From Frankiales bacterium (GTDB taxonomy: Bacteria > Actinomycetota > Actinomycetes > JAFAQI01), in contig JAFAQI010000037.1 in NCBI GenBank assembly GCA_019246495.1, forward strand, positions 1 to 6,555: a DNA stretch of 6,555 nucleotides. Reading direction: 5' to 3'. Both the position numbers and the translations under genes were made by a program. Shown here one piece after another: positions 5,449 to 6,555 of the stretch. Below the pieces are notes generated by a model that was given only the letters and a program-made list of their open reading frames with translations, was not told where the DNA came from and did not search any database. The stretch's first letter is position 1, and each line of letters opens with the position of its first letter.

Positions 5449-6555
5449 TCACGGCGACCGGTCGATCCCGTCGAAGTGGGTCCGCAGGTTCTCCAGCGCC
5501 GAGTCGACGGGGCGGTGGTCGGTTGCTTCCCGGGAGGCGTCGCCGCCCGTGTCGGAGTCGGTGTCGGTAGTGGTCGCGGCGGTGTCGTCGTCGCGGTCGA
5601 CGGGTGCCGTCCGTTCGCCTGCCTGGTCATCCGCACGATCGCCGCGATCGTCGGTGAGCGCCCGCTCTGCCGGGCCGGAGCCCGCGGGGTTGAGCCCGCC
5701 TCGGCGCTCGACCGACGGCAGCGTCGGGATCGTCGACGCGTGCAGCGGCCCGGAGGGGCGCGGGGCCGTCGCATCGAGCGCGGAGGGCCGGTCGATGATG
5801 CGGGCGTTGGACGGCTCGGTGCTCTCCGGCGTCGCGATGGGCTCGACCTTCGGGGTGGCCGGGGAGCTCGACGCCGCGGCAGCCGGCCGCTCGGGTTCGC
5901 CTGCGAGCTTCGGCAGAACGGGGTCTGTCTCGCGCGGGCGACTCGCCGGCGGTGGCGGCAGCGAGGCCGCAACCCGCTGCGGGTCAGCAGTGCCGTGAAC
6001 AGTGACAGCGCCCATGACCCGGGCGCCGACCCGGGACAGCTGGAGCAGCGTCTCGAGGAACTGGTCGTGCCGGGTCTCGTCGAGCGCGATCAGCGGAAGG
6101 CTCGCATCAGTGACCCCGGCGAAGAGCTGTGCGCCCGCCACTCCGCTGTCCTCGCTGGTCGGAGACTGGACGATCACGAGGTCTGCCGACCGGCGCAGCT
6201 CGTCGAGCAGCGCCGCGACCGCTGCCGGCCGGGCGTGGTCGACGACCCAGTCCGCGTCACTGCCGGGCCGCAGCACCTGTACGCCGCGATGCAGTGGTGA
6301 TCGGAGTACCGCGTCCCGCAGCAGCATCCCGTTGCGCAGCACCTCGGTCAGGCCCGGACCACGCGGGCAGCCGACGAGCGCAGCGGTGGACTCTGCCGCT
6401 TCGCCGGCGCAGACGAGAGTGACCGACTGGCCAGTGTCGCCGAGCCCGATGACGATGTTGCTGACGACGAGGGACGGGTCGACGTCGACACCGACGAGGG
6501 TGAGGGTCGTGACGCCACCACGGTGCGCAGCAGAGATGACGTTGCACAGCTGGCG
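5449..6555 (-). CDS. CpsD/BY-kinase-like polysaccharide co-polymerase, C-terminal part, degenerate ATP site
   Basis: An open frame of 368 residues whose N-terminus lies beyond the right edge; the missing part may hold a Wzz-like membrane domain. Visible residues 1-187 follow the layout of the CpsD/CapB ParA-like ATPase: a leading helix, a strand-loop at 18-32, IVIGLGDTGQSVTLV (34-48), the GPGLTEVLRNG segment (66-76), ADLVIVQSPT (124-133) and RVGARVMGAV (175-184). The catalytic motifs are missing. The P-loop position reads VGVDVDPSLV with no GKS/T, Walker A' reads LVCAGEAAE instead of LVDAD, and Walker B reads VIVQSPT instead of VIIDTPP. Residues 188-368 form a Pro/Ala/Thr/Asp-rich, low-complexity, probably disordered tail. 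No Tyr occurs anywhere in the visible part, so the tail is not a BY-kinase tyrosine cluster. It is probably a regulatory or scaffold protein for chain length or export. Confidence 0.75.
   Translation of the reverse strand, partial: RQLCNVISAAHRGGVTTLTLVGVDVDPSLVVSNIVIGLGDTGQSVTLVCAGEAAESTAALVGCPRGPGLTEVLRNGMLLRDAVLRSPLHRGVQVLRPGSDADWVVDHARPAAVAALLDELRRSADLVIVQSPTSEDSGVAGAQLFAGVTDASLPLIALDETRHDQFLETLLQLSRVGARVMGAVTVHGTADPQRVAASLPPPPASRPRETDPVLPKLAGEPERPAAAASSSPATPKVEPIATPESTEPSNARIIDRPSALDATAPRPSGPLHASTIPTLPSVERRGGLNPAGSGPAERALTDDRGDRADDQAGERTAPVDRDDDTAATTTDTDSDTGGDASREATDHRPVDSALENLRTHFDGIDRSP

Noticed and set aside
5540..5620. Asp/Thr/Ser repeat-like DNA as a tandem repeat or CRISPR-like array
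   Set aside because: It is low-complexity coding sequence of the CpsD-like tail, with no repeat unit of constant length and no spacers.
5418..5972. Upstream in-frame extension of the NDST-like sulfotransferase
   Set aside because: It is composition-biased shadow across the tail of the CpsD-like gene; the sulfotransferase domain is complete from the ATG at 5417.
4680..6300. Plus-strand frames of about 200-300 residues opposite the NDST-like and CpsD-like genes
   Set aside because: Low-complexity shadow frames without domains or ribosome sites; the minus-strand frames carry the family motifs.
1..6555. tRNA, rRNA, insertion sequence, prophage or attachment site
   Set aside because: No tRNA-like cloverleaf, transposase motif, terminal repeats or target duplication was seen in reading both strands.

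Overview
The window is very GC-rich, with strong third-position G/C bias and dense overlapping genes. With the style of the protein families, this suggests a high-GC actinobacterium. I cannot name a genus from the sequence alone. It holds one housekeeping gene fragment on the plus strand and a tightly packed minus-strand cluster for a surface or extracellular polysaccharide. Both edge genes are cut by the window.

Layout from left to right: the C-terminal two thirds of peptidyl-tRNA hydrolase (pth, plus, ending at 404) runs head-on into the minus-strand cluster. Only 7 bases separate the two stop codons, and both stops lie in one palindrome (401-415), followed by a second hairpin (417-432). 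The minus-strand genes, in order of transcription (right to left), are: the C-terminal part of a CpsD/BY-kinase-like protein whose nucleotide-binding motifs appear lost (6555-5449, runs off the right edge); a PAPS-dependent sulfotransferase of the NDST-like type (5417-4560); a 191-base intergenic region with inverted repeats and a possible promoter; a fused Alg14-Alg13-type glycosyltransferase (4368-3310); a lipoprotein resembling GH26 glycoside hydrolases (3313-2258, start uncertain); a second sulfotransferase of a different subfamily (2261-1317); and a family 2 glycosyltransferase (1320-412). The last four genes overlap by 4 bases at each junction (if the CTG start proposed for the lipoprotein is right), so they probably form one translationally coupled unit.

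Taken together, this looks like the distal part of a gene cluster for a sulfated extracellular glycan. The Alg14-Alg13 fusion and the GT2 enzyme would add sugars on the cytoplasmic face, the two sulfotransferases would sulfate the glycan or its precursor, the CpsD-like protein would act in chain length or export control, and the lipoprotein glycosidase would trim, release or remodel the polymer outside the membrane. The families are read from the sequence; the sulfated-polymer product and the division of labour are inference. I see no tRNA, rRNA, CRISPR array, insertion sequence or phage gene. The most interesting points are the apparent pseudo-ATPase, the pair of unlike sulfotransferases beside a GH26-like lipoprotein, and the palindrome that holds both convergent stop codons.
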